Shown in pieces: positions 47,439 to 55,911 of a DNA stretch of 64,000 bases. Every line of letters starts with the position of its first letter. The first letter of the stretch is position 1. Made by a program: the position numbers and the translations under genes. This DNA is from Streptomyces sp. NBC_01723 (GTDB taxonomy: Bacteria; Actinomycetota; Actinomycetes; Streptomycetales; Streptomycetaceae), in assembly GCF_036246005.1 (NCBI RefSeq), contig NZ_CP109171.1, positions 6,684,001 to 6,748,000 on the forward strand. The letters run 5' to 3'. The notes under the pieces were generated by a model. That model had not been told where the DNA came from and did no database searches. It was given only the letters and a program-made list of their open reading frames with translations.

Positions 47439-50399
47439 ATGGGCGACATGGCCGTGGCGGACGCAACCGTCTCCGGGCGAGCGGGGGAGTGGCGGGAGAC
47501 GAGCGGGCCGCAGCGCCCCGCCCCGTCCGTCCCGCTCCGGCTGGCCGCCGTCTTCCTGCCCGCACCCCTTCCGCGTGACGCCCGGATCGCCTTCTGGGAC
47601 CCGGAGGCGGGCAGGGACGACACCCTCTCCGGGTACGCCTCGACACCGGACGGCGACCCGGCCGGACCCACGGAGCGCACGGAACTGACGGTCGTCCGCC
47701 GGCACGGCACCGGCGTGCGGCGTGCCACGACCCCCGCGCTGTCTTTGCCGCTCGGCGAGGCCCTGCCGCTCCTGGTGCGGGCCCGGCACGACCCGGCCGC
47801 CCACCCGGCGACCGCCTGCTGGGGAGCGGCGGCCCTGCACGCCCTGCGACTCACCGCGCGCGGCAGGCTGCTGCCCGGCCTCACCGCCACCGGGCACGAC
47901 GCCTGGCGCGCCGGACCGCTGGACCCCGAGGACATCGCGCACCTGCGGGCCGTGGCCGCCGCCCTGCCCCCGGAGGGCCACGCGGTGCCGCTGGACGGCC
48001 CGGGCCCGATCCGGCTGCCGCAGCCGGAGGCACTGGTCCGCGCCTTCCTGGACGCCGTCGCCGACACCCTGCCCCGCACCCCGGCCGCACCCCACGCCTC
48101 GGGCCGCCCCTTCGCCGCACGCGCGGCCCAGAGTCTGCCCGGCGCCCACGACTGGGCCGCCGAGGTCGCCGCCGGAATGGACGCGGGCGTGCGGATCTCG
48201 CTCCGCCTGGACCTGTCGGCGTACGACCTCTTCGACAGGGACGTCGCAGCCGAGGGGGGCGGCGACAGCGGCGGGGTGCGCAGCGCGGGGGCCGCGATCG
48301 TCCAGGTGCACAGCCTCGCCGACCCCACCCTGGTCGCCGACGCCGCGGATCTGTGGTCGGGGGAGGCCGACGCCGCGTTCGGCCCCCGCGCGCGTGTCGA
48401 CGCCGCCCTCGGAGTGCGACGCGCGGCGCGGGTCTGGCCGCCTCTCGACCGCCTCACCGAGCAGGACGTGCCCGACGTCCTCGGGCTTTCCGAGGAGGAG
48501 GTCACCGACCTGCTGGGCGTGGCGGCGGGTCGGCTCGCGGCCGCCGGGGTGGCCGTGCACTGGCCCCGCGACCTCGCGCAGGACCTCACCGCGACAGCGG
48601 TCGTCAGGACCGCGCCGGGCTCGGCGACGGACGGCACGGGATTCTTCGAGAGCGAGGACCTCCTCCAGTTCCGCTGGCAGCTGGCCATCGGAGGCGACCC
48701 GCTCACCGAGGCCGAGATGGACACCCTCGCGGAGGCCCACCGCCCGGTCGTCCGGCTCCGTGACCGGTGGGTCCTGGTCGACCCGGCGCTCGTCCGCCGG
48801 GCCCGCAAGCGCGACCTGGGCCTGCTCGACCCGGTCGACGCCCTGTCCGTCGCCCTCACCGGCAGCGCGGAGGCCGACGGCGAGACCGTCGACGTGGTGC
48901 CCGTCGGCGCGCTGGCCGCCCTGCGCGACCGGCTCACCGCGGGCGTGCACCCCGCCGAACCGCCGCCCGGCCTGCACGCCACCCTCCGCGACTACCAGCT
49001 GCGCGGACTCGCCTGGCTCGACCTCATGACCTCCCTCGGCCTCGGCGGCTGCCTCGCCGACGACATGGGCCTCGGCAAGACGGTCACCGTCATCGCCCTG
49101 CACCTCAAGAGGGCCCGGACCGAGCCCACCCTGGTGGTCTGCCCGGCCTCACTGCTGGGCAACTGGCAGAGGGAGATCACCCGCTTCGCGCCCGGCGTCC
49201 CCGTCCGCCGCTTCCACGGCGCCGACCGCACCCTGGACGACCTGGCCGGCGGCTTCGTGCTCACCACGTACGGCACGATGCGGTCCGCCGCCCCGGCGCT
49301 CGCCGAGCGGCCCTGGGGCATGGTCGTCGCGGACGAGGCGCAGCACGTCAAGAACCCGTACTCGGCGACGGCGAAGGCCCTGCGCACCATCCCGTCCCCC
49401 GCGCGCGTGGCGCTGACCGGCACACCGGTGGAGAACAACCTCTCCGAGCTGTGGGCCCTGCTCGACTGGACCACCCCCGGACTCCTCGGCCCCCTGAAGT
49501 CCTTCCGCGCGCGCCACGCCCGCGCGGTGGAGAACGGCGAGGACGACGAGGCGGTCGCCCGCCTCGCCCGCCTGATCCGCCCCTTCCTGCTCCGCCGCAA
49601 GAAGTCCGACCCCGGCATCGTCCCCGAGCTGCCGCCGAAGACCGAGACCGACCACCCCGTCCCCCTCACCCGCGAACAGGCCGCGCTGTACGAGGCGGTG
49701 GTGCGCGAGTCGATGCTCGCCATCGAGGAGGCCGAGGGCATCGGCCGCCGCGGTCTCGTCCTCAAGCTCCTGACCTCGCTCAAGCAGATCTGCGACCACC
49801 CCGCGCTCTTCCTCAAGGAAGAGCACCCGCCGGGCGCCACAGGTGGGGGCGGCGCCGACCGCATGGCCGCCCGCTCGGGGAAGCTCGCCCTGCTGGACGA
49901 GCTGTTGGACACGCTGCTCGCGGAGGACGGATCGGCGCTCGTCTTCACGCAGTACGTCGGCATGGCCCGTCTCATCACCTCCCACCTGGCCGCCCGCGCG
50001 GTCCCCGTCGACCTGCTTCACGGCGGCACGCCGGTGCCCGAGCGCGAACGCATGGTGGACCGCTTCCAGAGCGGCGGGACGCCGGTCCTCGTCCTGTCCC
50101 TCAAGGCCGCCGGCACCGGCCTGAACCTCACCCGCGCGGGCCACGTCGTGCACTTCGACCGGTGGTGGAACCCGGCCGTCGAGGAGCAGGCCACCGACCG
50201 CGCCTACCGCATCGGCCAGACCCAGCCGGTCCAGGTGCACCGCCTCATCACCGAGGGCACGGTCGAGGACCGGATCGCCGAGATGCTCCAGTCCAAGCGC
50301 GCCCTGGCCGACGCGATCCTCGGCTCCGGCGAGTCGGCCCTCACCGAGCTGACGGCCCGTGAACTGTCCGACCTGGTGTCCCTGCGGAGGCCGTCATGA
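47439..50399 (+). CDS. SNF2-family DNA-dependent ATPase/helicase
   Basis: 986 residues. The N-terminal ~500 residues are the bacterial SNF2 N-domain (LLQFRWQLAIGGDPLTEAEMD, then WVLVDPALV). Helicase motifs follow: DDMGLGKTVTVIAL (~540), DEAQHVKNP (~632), LTGTPVENNLSELW, LVFTQYVGM, LLHGGTPVPERERMVDRF, LKAAGTGLNLTRA, and DRWWNPAVEEQATDRAYRIGQ. It translocates on duplex DNA and could remodel protein-DNA complexes. ATG 47439 is picked from three nearby starts. Its end overlaps the SWIM gene (ATGA). Confidence 0.9.
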   Translation: MGDMAVADATVSGRAGEWRETSGPQRPAPSVPLRLAAVFLPAPLPRDARIAFWDPEAGRDDTLSGYASTPDGDPAGPTERTELTVVRRHGTGVRRATTPALSLPLGEALPLLVRARHDPAAHPATACWGAAALHALRLTARGRLLPGLTATGHDAWRAGPLDPEDIAHLRAVAAALPPEGHAVPLDGPGPIRLPQPEALVRAFLDAVADTLPRTPAAPHASGRPFAARAAQSLPGAHDWAAEVAAGMDAGVRISLRLDLSAYDLFDRDVAAEGGGDSGGVRSAGAAIVQVHSLADPTLVADAADLWSGEADAAFGPRARVDAALGVRRAARVWPPLDRLTEQDVPDVLGLSEEEVTDLLGVAAGRLAAAGVAVHWPRDLAQDLTATAVVRTAPGSATDGTGFFESEDLLQFRWQLAIGGDPLTEAEMDTLAEAHRPVVRLRDRWVLVDPALVRRARKRDLGLLDPVDALSVALTGSAEADGETVDVVPVGALAALRDRLTAGVHPAEPPPGLHATLRDYQLRGLAWLDLMTSLGLGGCLADDMGLGKTVTVIALHLKRARTEPTLVVCPASLLGNWQREITRFAPGVPVRRFHGADRTLDDLAGGFVLTTYGTMRSAAPALAERPWGMVVADEAQHVKNPYSATAKALRTIPSPARVALTGTPVENNLSELWALLDWTTPGLLGPLKSFRARHARAVENGEDDEAVARLARLIRPFLLRRKKSDPGIVPELPPKTETDHPVPLTREQAALYEAVVRESMLAIEEAEGIGRRGLVLKLLTSLKQICDHPALFLKEEHPPGATGGGGADRMAARSGKLALLDELLDTLLAEDGSALVFTQYVGMARLITSHLAARAVPVDLLHGGTPVPERERMVDRFQSGGTPVLVLSLKAAGTGLNLTRAGHVVHFDRWWNPAVEEQATDRAYRIGQTQPVQVHRLITEGTVEDRIAEMLQSKRALADAILGSGESALTELTARELSDLVSLRRPS

Positions 50400-52582
50400 C
50401 CGCCCGTCCCGCCGACGAGGCCCGCCGCGCCCTGCGCGAGGCCCGACTGCGCGGCGAGACGACACCGGACACCCCCACGGACACCGCGTCCGGGACCGGC
50501 GCCCACCCGGAGCCCGACACCTCGGTCCGCGAGCCCGCGCGGCAGCATGACCGGGACCAGGGCGGCGACGGGGACGGGGACCGCCCTCCGCGCCCCGGTG
50601 ACATCGCACGCGCGGCGCTGCGCGGCACCCGGACCGCACGGCACACTCCGGCGCACGACGCCGACGCCGAGCAGCCCGAGGAGACGGCTCCCCAAGCCCC
50701 GTCCGGCCCCACGGACGACCCCGACTCGGGCCTCGACTCGGGCCCCGACGCCGGCCCCGTCTCCGAGCCCGATGCAACGCCCCACCCCGCCGCACCGAAC
50801 CGTCCTGACGTCTCGCCACCCTCTTCCCTCACCACCCCGGACGCGGGCGACACCCGCCCGGCCGACGTGGCACGAGAGGCCCTGCGTGCGGCGCGGCGGC
50901 AGGCGCGCGCGGCCGCCGAGAGCAAGGAAGCGTCGAGCACCCGGCGAGGCCCGGCCCCGCCCCGGCACCCACGGCCCACCGCGGGCGACCCGCGCGCCGC
51001 CGACGCCCGGGCCCGCGCCCGTGCCGTACGGGACTTCGCCACGGACGCCTTCCGACTGCCGCCGGAGACGGACCGGGAGGACGAGGACGCCCCGCCCCCG
51101 GCAGCACCCGAAGGGCCGCACACGCCGGGCGGCCCGGCCGACGAACAGTCCCGGACACCCGCCGTCGCGGCACGGACACCGCACCCCGCCGAGGACTCGC
51201 CGCCCGACCGGCAGCCCCGCCCCGCGACCACCTCCTCGCTCCCGCACGGCGACACCACCCCCCGCGAGGCCCACTCCGCCCCGCCCGTCCCCTCCGCGAA
51301 GCCCCGCAGCACCCCCCGCTCGATGGCCGCCCCGGACCGCGACGGCGACCTCCGCCGCACCTTCCCCGCGCTCCCGCACCGCGCGCCGGACGAGGGCCTC
51401 GCCGCGACCTGGTGGGGGAACGCGTGGGTGAGCGCGCTGGAAGAAGGCGCCCTGGACGCGGCCCGGCTGGCCCGCGGACGCGGCTATGCCGAGCGGGGTC
51501 ACGTCGACGCCATCACCGTGACGCCCGGCCTGGTCCTCGCCTACGTACAGGGCAGCCGGCCGCGGCCGTACCGGGTGCAGGTGCGGTTGCGGACGCTGGG
51601 CGACGACGACTGGCAGCGGTTCCTGGACGCCGCCGTCGAGCGGCCCGGACACATCGCCGCGCTCCTCGACGGGGAGCTGCCCCACTCCCTGGCGGACTGC
51701 GGGGCGCCGCTGCTCCCCGGCCCCGGCGACCTCGCGCCCCGGTGCAGTTGCCCCGACTCGGGGCACCCCTGCAAACACGCCGCCGCGCTCTGCTACCAGA
51801 CGGCGCGGCTGCTCGACACCGACCCCTTCGTCCTGCTCCTGCTCCGCGGCCGGGGCGAACGCGCGCTGCTCGACGCCCTGTCCCGGCTGAACGCGGCCCG
51901 TGCCGCGCGTGCCGCCCAGGACCGCGGACCGGCGCCACTGCCCGGCGTACGGGCCAGTGCGGCACTGGACACGCGGCCTCTCCCGCCCCTCCCCGCCCCG
52001 CTCCCCACACCCCAGCATCCCGAGCAGCCCCCGGCCTACCCTGCGGCACCCGGCGGACCCGACCCCTTCGCGCTGGACCAGCTGGCCACCGACGCCGCCG
52101 CTCGCGCCCACGCCCTGCTCAGTACCGGCCGTGACCCGGTGAGCGGGCTGACGCTGTGGCAGGACGCCGCCCGCCTCGCCGCGGCCCGCCCCGGCTCCGG
52201 TCTCACCGCCGGCACCCGGGCGCTCTACGCCTCCCTGGCCGGCGCGGCCGGGCGGGACCAGGCCGACCTGGCGCGCGCCGTGGCGGCCTGGCGACAGGGC
52301 GGCGCCGACGGCCTGGACGTACTGGAGGAGGCCTGGGACCCGCCGGCCGGCCGTTTCGACCGCGCCCGCCCCCTGCTGCTCGCCGCCGACCTCCCCGCGT
52401 TCCGGCCCTGGCGCAACCGCCTCACCCACCCCGCCGGCCACGTCCAGCTCCGGCTCGGCCGGTCAGGACTCTGGTACGCCTACGAGTCGGAGCCCGGCCG
52501 GGAGGACTGGTGGCCACGGGGCACCCCCGACCTCGACCCGGTGGGTGCCCTCACCGGACTGGGCGCGGCCGACGACCTCTGA
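50396..52582 (+). CDS. SWIM zinc-finger protein, partner of the SNF2 ATPase
   Basis: 728 residues. The first ~310 are low-complexity, rich in Pro, Thr, Asp and Arg, and likely disordered, with repeating units like RAALRGTR/REALRAARR. The folded part begins at TWWGNAWVSALEEGALDAARLARGR, and the SWIM motif CSCPDSGHPCKHAAAL is near residue 450. SWIM fingers bind DNA or protein. Coupled by ATGA overlap to SNF2; this pair is widespread in actinobacteria, with function unsettled. Confidence 0.87.
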   Translation: MTARPADEARRALREARLRGETTPDTPTDTASGTGAHPEPDTSVREPARQHDRDQGGDGDGDRPPRPGDIARAALRGTRTARHTPAHDADAEQPEETAPQAPSGPTDDPDSGLDSGPDAGPVSEPDATPHPAAPNRPDVSPPSSLTTPDAGDTRPADVAREALRAARRQARAAAESKEASSTRRGPAPPRHPRPTAGDPRAADARARARAVRDFATDAFRLPPETDREDEDAPPPAAPEGPHTPGGPADEQSRTPAVAARTPHPAEDSPPDRQPRPATTSSLPHGDTTPREAHSAPPVPSAKPRSTPRSMAAPDRDGDLRRTFPALPHRAPDEGLAATWWGNAWVSALEEGALDAARLARGRGYAERGHVDAITVTPGLVLAYVQGSRPRPYRVQVRLRTLGDDDWQRFLDAAVERPGHIAALLDGELPHSLADCGAPLLPGPGDLAPRCSCPDSGHPCKHAAALCYQTARLLDTDPFVLLLLRGRGERALLDALSRLNAARAARAAQDRGPAPLPGVRASAALDTRPLPPLPAPLPTPQHPEQPPAYPAAPGGPDPFALDQLATDAAARAHALLSTGRDPVSGLTLWQDAARLAAARPGSGLTAGTRALYASLAGAAGRDQADLARAVAAWRQGGADGLDVLEEAWDPPAGRFDRARPLLLAADLPAFRPWRNRLTHPAGHVQLRLGRSGLWYAYESEPGREDWWPRGTPDLDPVGALTGLGAADDL

Positions 52583-52610
52583 CCGGCCGCCGGGGGCCAC
52601 CTGCCTGGGG

Positions 52611-53288
52611 TCACCCCTCGGCGTCACGCACCAGGAGGGCGATCTGCACCCGGTTCTCGACCGCCAGCTTGGCGAACAGACTGCCCGTGTGCGCCTTGAC
52701 CGTCGCCACGCTGATGTGCAGCCGCCGGGCGATCTCCGGGTTGCCCAGCCCGTCGGCGATGGCCCGGGCGGTGTCGAGTTCCCGTTCGGTCAACGCGGCC
52801 AGCTGCTTCCGCGCGGCCTCGCGCGACGAGTCACGGGCGTGCGAGGACTGCGGACCGGTGGCCGCGGCGATCACCCGGGCCGTGGCGGCAGGAGACAGCA
52901 CGGGATTGCCGTCCGCGACCGCCCGCACCGCGTCGAGGAGCTGCGGCGGCTGGGTGTCCTTGAGGACGAACCCGAGGGCTCCGGTGCGCAGGGCGCCGAG
53001 CACCAGATCGTCGGAGTCGAAGGTGGTCAGGATCAGCACCCGCGGCGGCGCCGGCCGGGTGAGCAGCTCCCGGGTCGCGCTGAGACCGTCACGGCCGGGC
53101 ATGCGCACGTCCATCAGCACGACGTCCGGCCGATGTTCGTCCACCACGGCGATCGCCGTGTCGCCGTCGGCCGCCTCCGCGACGACGGTCAGGTCCGGTT
53201 CGCCGTCGATGACGAGCCGCAGCGCCATGCGCACCAGCTGTTCGTCGTCGACGATGACGACCCGCACCGGCTCCCGCTCGTTGTCCAC
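52611..53288 (-). CDS. NarL/LuxR-family response regulator
   Basis: 225 residues. Receiver with VVIVDDEQLVRMAL, VVLMDVRMPG, LTTFD and KDTQPP; LuxR helix-turn-helix LTERELDTARAIADGLGNPEIARRLHISVATVKAHTGSL. The GTG start follows the kinase stop directly (TGA then GTG), so kinase and regulator are co-translated. Targets unknown; the divergent membrane protein gene at 54682 is a candidate. Confidence 0.88.
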   Translation of the reverse strand: MDNEREPVRVVIVDDEQLVRMALRLVIDGEPDLTVVAEAADGDTAIAVVDEHRPDVVLMDVRMPGRDGLSATRELLTRPAPPRVLILTTFDSDDLVLGALRTGALGFVLKDTQPPQLLDAVRAVADGNPVLSPAATARVIAAATGPQSSHARDSSREAARKQLAALTERELDTARAIADGLGNPEIARRLHISVATVKAHTGSLFAKLAVENRVQIALLVRDAEG

Positions 53289-54473
53289 TCATGCTCTCTT
53301 TTCGTGCGTGGGGCTCGGCCAGGGCAGTTGTGCGGTGAGGAGGTAGCCGTCGTCCTGTGTGGGGTGGTGGCGCAGCTCTCCACCGGCGAGGTCGACACGC
53401 TCGCCGAGGCCGAGCAGGCCGAATCCCGACGCCGGCGGCTTCGCGGCCGTCGTGGTCGACGGGGAATTGCGGACGCTCACCCGGAGGCTGTCGCCCGCCG
53501 CTCCTTCCAGGGTGATGCGGATGCGCGCGTCCGGGGCGTGTTTGGCGGCGTTGGTCAGCCCCTCCTGGACGACCCGGTAGCCGGTGCGGCCGACGAGGTC
53601 GGGCGGCGTCCCCGTCACGGTGCCGGCGAGCGTGACGTCCAGTCCGGACGCGCGGGCGTCGGCCACCAGGTCGGGGACGCAGTCCAGCGAGGGCTGCGGC
53701 GGATCCGGGAGACCGGGGTCGGCCCGGAGCACGCCCAGGACGTCCCGTAGCTCCTCCAGGGCGAGGTGGGACCCCTCGGCGATGCCGCGGACCAGTACGC
53801 GGTTCTCCTCGGCCTTGAGATCCCGGCGGTGGTCCAGCACGCCGGCCTGCATGGCCACCAGGGAGATCCGGTGGGCGAGGACGTCGTGCATCTCGCGGGC
53901 GATCCGGTTGCGTTCCAGGGCCCGCGCCTGCGCCGCCCGCGCGGACTGCTCCCGCTCCGCGCTCTCCGCCCGCTCCCGCAGGGACCGCACCTCGACGCGC
54001 CGGGCCCCGACGGCCATGCCCATCGCCACCGCGATGCCCGCGGTCAGGGCCGGCGACACGAGTTGGAACCAGAACGAGCCGGGCGGGGTCTCGACCGGAT
54101 AGATCTGGACGGCGAACTGGGTCGCGGTCACGTAGGCCAGCACCACGGCCCCGATCTCCACCGGACGACGACGGGTGGAGATCGAGCCCAGGGCCACCAG
54201 CGCCGCGCCGGTGGCCAGCGCCGAGGTGGTCGAGGCGACCGACACCGCCAGTGCGACGGCGAGCGGGAACCGCCGCCGCCACAGGAGCGCCGTCAGGCAG
54301 GCGCCGGCCACCAGCGGATCACCGATGAAGAACCAGGAGCCCACTTCGCCCGCCGGCCCATTCGACACCGCCACACCGGTCGTGACCCAGGCCACCAGGC
54401 CCAGGGCCGCGGCTGCCGTCAGCCGCCAGGTCTGCTGCCACCACCCGAGCCGTGGCGCGACGTCCATGTTCAC
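53289..54473 (-). CDS. Membrane sensor histidine kinase, NarL/HisKA_3 type
   Basis: 394 residues. Several N-terminal helices (LTAAAALGLVAWVTTGVAV, PLAVALAVSVASTTSALATG, LVSPALTAGIAVAMGMAVG), H-box AREMHDVLAHRISLV, N-box QEGLTNAAKHAPD, and G-box GFGLLGLGERV. GTG 54473 has GATAAT six bases upstream (54485-54480), pointing to a leaderless mRNA; ATG 54467 is the alternative start. Pairs with the regulator immediately downstream. Confidence 0.86.
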   Translation of the reverse strand: MNMDVAPRLGWWQQTWRLTAAAALGLVAWVTTGVAVSNGPAGEVGSWFFIGDPLVAGACLTALLWRRRFPLAVALAVSVASTTSALATGAALVALGSISTRRRPVEIGAVVLAYVTATQFAVQIYPVETPPGSFWFQLVSPALTAGIAVAMGMAVGARRVEVRSLRERAESAEREQSARAAQARALERNRIAREMHDVLAHRISLVAMQAGVLDHRRDLKAEENRVLVRGIAEGSHLALEELRDVLGVLRADPGLPDPPQPSLDCVPDLVADARASGLDVTLAGTVTGTPPDLVGRTGYRVVQEGLTNAAKHAPDARIRITLEGAAGDSLRVSVRNSPSTTTAAKPPASGFGLLGLGERVDLAGGELRHHPTQDDGYLLTAQLPWPSPTHEKRA

Positions 54474-54681
54474 CCGCCCATTATCGCGAAGCCGTGCGGC
54501 CGGTGACTCGGTCAGAGGACTGAGGCGCCCTAGACCAAAGTCGAATCCCTGCCTCGCCCGTGGTCCAAGACGTTCCCGACCGCGGGGCCGATGTGCGGTC
54601 CCCGCCGCGCCAACAGACTCCTTCATGCGCCGGGACAACCGAAGAGCAGCGCGAGCCGAGCGAGCAGAAGGAGTGGCAGGC

Positions 54682-55338
54682 ATGTTCGAGGACGTGCGCC
54701 GTCGGCGGGCCGTGCGGCGGGTCAGGCCAGGGGACGGGCGGGCGCTGAAGCGTTTCCGTTGGTGGCAGTTGCCGTTCCGCGCCCTGTTCTACCTCAAGCT
54801 GCCGAACGACGACGGCGGCCGGAGCGTCTACGCCGTCGACGTCAGGCACGGGAAGAGCGACGACTCCGGCAGGGTCAGCGCCCAGCTGTACCTCGACGGC
54901 AGGCAGCACGCCGAGTCGAAGCTCCCCGCCGCCTTCCCCGTTCCGGGCGGCGTCGTGGAGGTGAGGAGGAGCGAGTTCGGGCTCAAGCGCTGTCACTACG
55001 TCACCGATGACGGGGCCGAGTACCAGCTCGTCCCCGACCGCGACTCGGCCGAAGGGCGCCGCGCCCACTTCGACCGCAAGCACCCCGTGGTGAGCCGCGC
55101 CGTCGGCTTCCTCTCGGCGGTCGTGCTCCTCGTCGGCCTGTTCCTCGTCCTCACGCAGCTCGCCGAACAGCTCACCCAACCGGAGGAGATCGCCCGGCAC
55201 GTCGGCGGGACCTTCACCGCTCCCGTCGACCTGCCGGCCTGGGGCAACACCGTGGTCGGCCTCATCACGGTGACGGCCAGTACGGAGCGTGCCCTGCGGC
55301 TCCGCTACAGCCGACTCCTCGACGGCGCGGCGGGCTGA
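54682..55338 (+). CDS. Membrane protein of unknown function
   Basis: 218 residues. The N-terminal ~145 residues are soluble and basic (FEDVRRRRAVRRVRPGDG, then a beta-rich YAVDVRHGKSDDSGRVSAQLYL). Two C-terminal helices follow (AVGFLSAVVLLVGLFLVLTQL and LPAWGNTVVGLITVTAS). Not recognised. ATG 54682 with AAGGAG upstream. Divergent from the two-component operon. Confidence 0.68.
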   Translation: MFEDVRRRRAVRRVRPGDGRALKRFRWWQLPFRALFYLKLPNDDGGRSVYAVDVRHGKSDDSGRVSAQLYLDGRQHAESKLPAAFPVPGGVVEVRRSEFGLKRCHYVTDDGAEYQLVPDRDSAEGRRAHFDRKHPVVSRAVGFLSAVVLLVGLFLVLTQLAEQLTQPEEIARHVGGTFTAPVDLPAWGNTVVGLITVTASTERALRLRYSRLLDGAAG

Positions 55339-55392
55339 CGCGCCCCTGCTCCCCCCACCACGCTCCACGAAGCAAAGAGCAAGGAGTACTGC

Positions 55393-55869
55393 ATGCGAAG
55401 GCTTTTCGTCGGGGTCCTCGCCACCGTCATGGTGGCGCTGCTCACCTGGCAGGGCGCTTCCGCGCAGACGGCACCGAGCGCGACGGCGCCTCCTGACGGG
55501 ATCAGCTGGGGCGAGTGTCCCGGCACCCCACTGCCGAGACTGCAGTGCGGCACACTCAAGGTGCCGCTGGACTACCGGAACCCCGACGGCAGGAAGATCG
55601 ACGTCGCGATCTGACGCCTGGCGAGCACGAACTCCGAGAAGCGCCGAGGCGTGCTGTTCACGAACGCCGGCGGACCGGGCGCGCCCGGCCCGAGCTACCC
55701 GCTGGTGCTGAAGTACTACGGCGTGCCGCAGAGCGTGCTCTACCTCGAGAACCGCTGCCTCAACGACGCGACGACCGCGTTCCTGGTCACCGGGGAGCGC
55801 CCGCGCACCGACCGGGCCTGCGCGGCCGAACCGAGCGCGAGCGGCGCCGGTCGGCCCGATGCCCCCTGA
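55393..55869 (+). pseudogene. Broken secreted alpha/beta-hydrolase (tripeptidyl-aminopeptidase type)
   Basis: It begins with a good signal peptide (MRRLFVGVLATVMVALLTWQ) and the family's WGECPG..LQCGTLKVPLDYRNPDGRKIDVAI. A TGA at 55612-55614 replaces a sense codon. The same frame then continues RLASTNSEKRRGVLFTNAGGPG, so this is a nonsense change. After PQSVLY the sequence jumps to the C-terminal LENRCLNDATTAFLVTGE, so ~300 residues including the catalytic serine are missing. Inactive on two counts. Confidence 0.85.
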
Positions 55870-55911
55870 AGCGGAAGCACCGGAGCCGGAACCCGTTGCG
55901 GCTACGCGACC

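Noticed and set aside
47238..49103. 621-codon minus-strand frame opposite the SNF2 N-domain
   Set aside because: Composition is typical of a shadow frame; the SNF2 reading is certain from helicase motifs downstream in the same frame.
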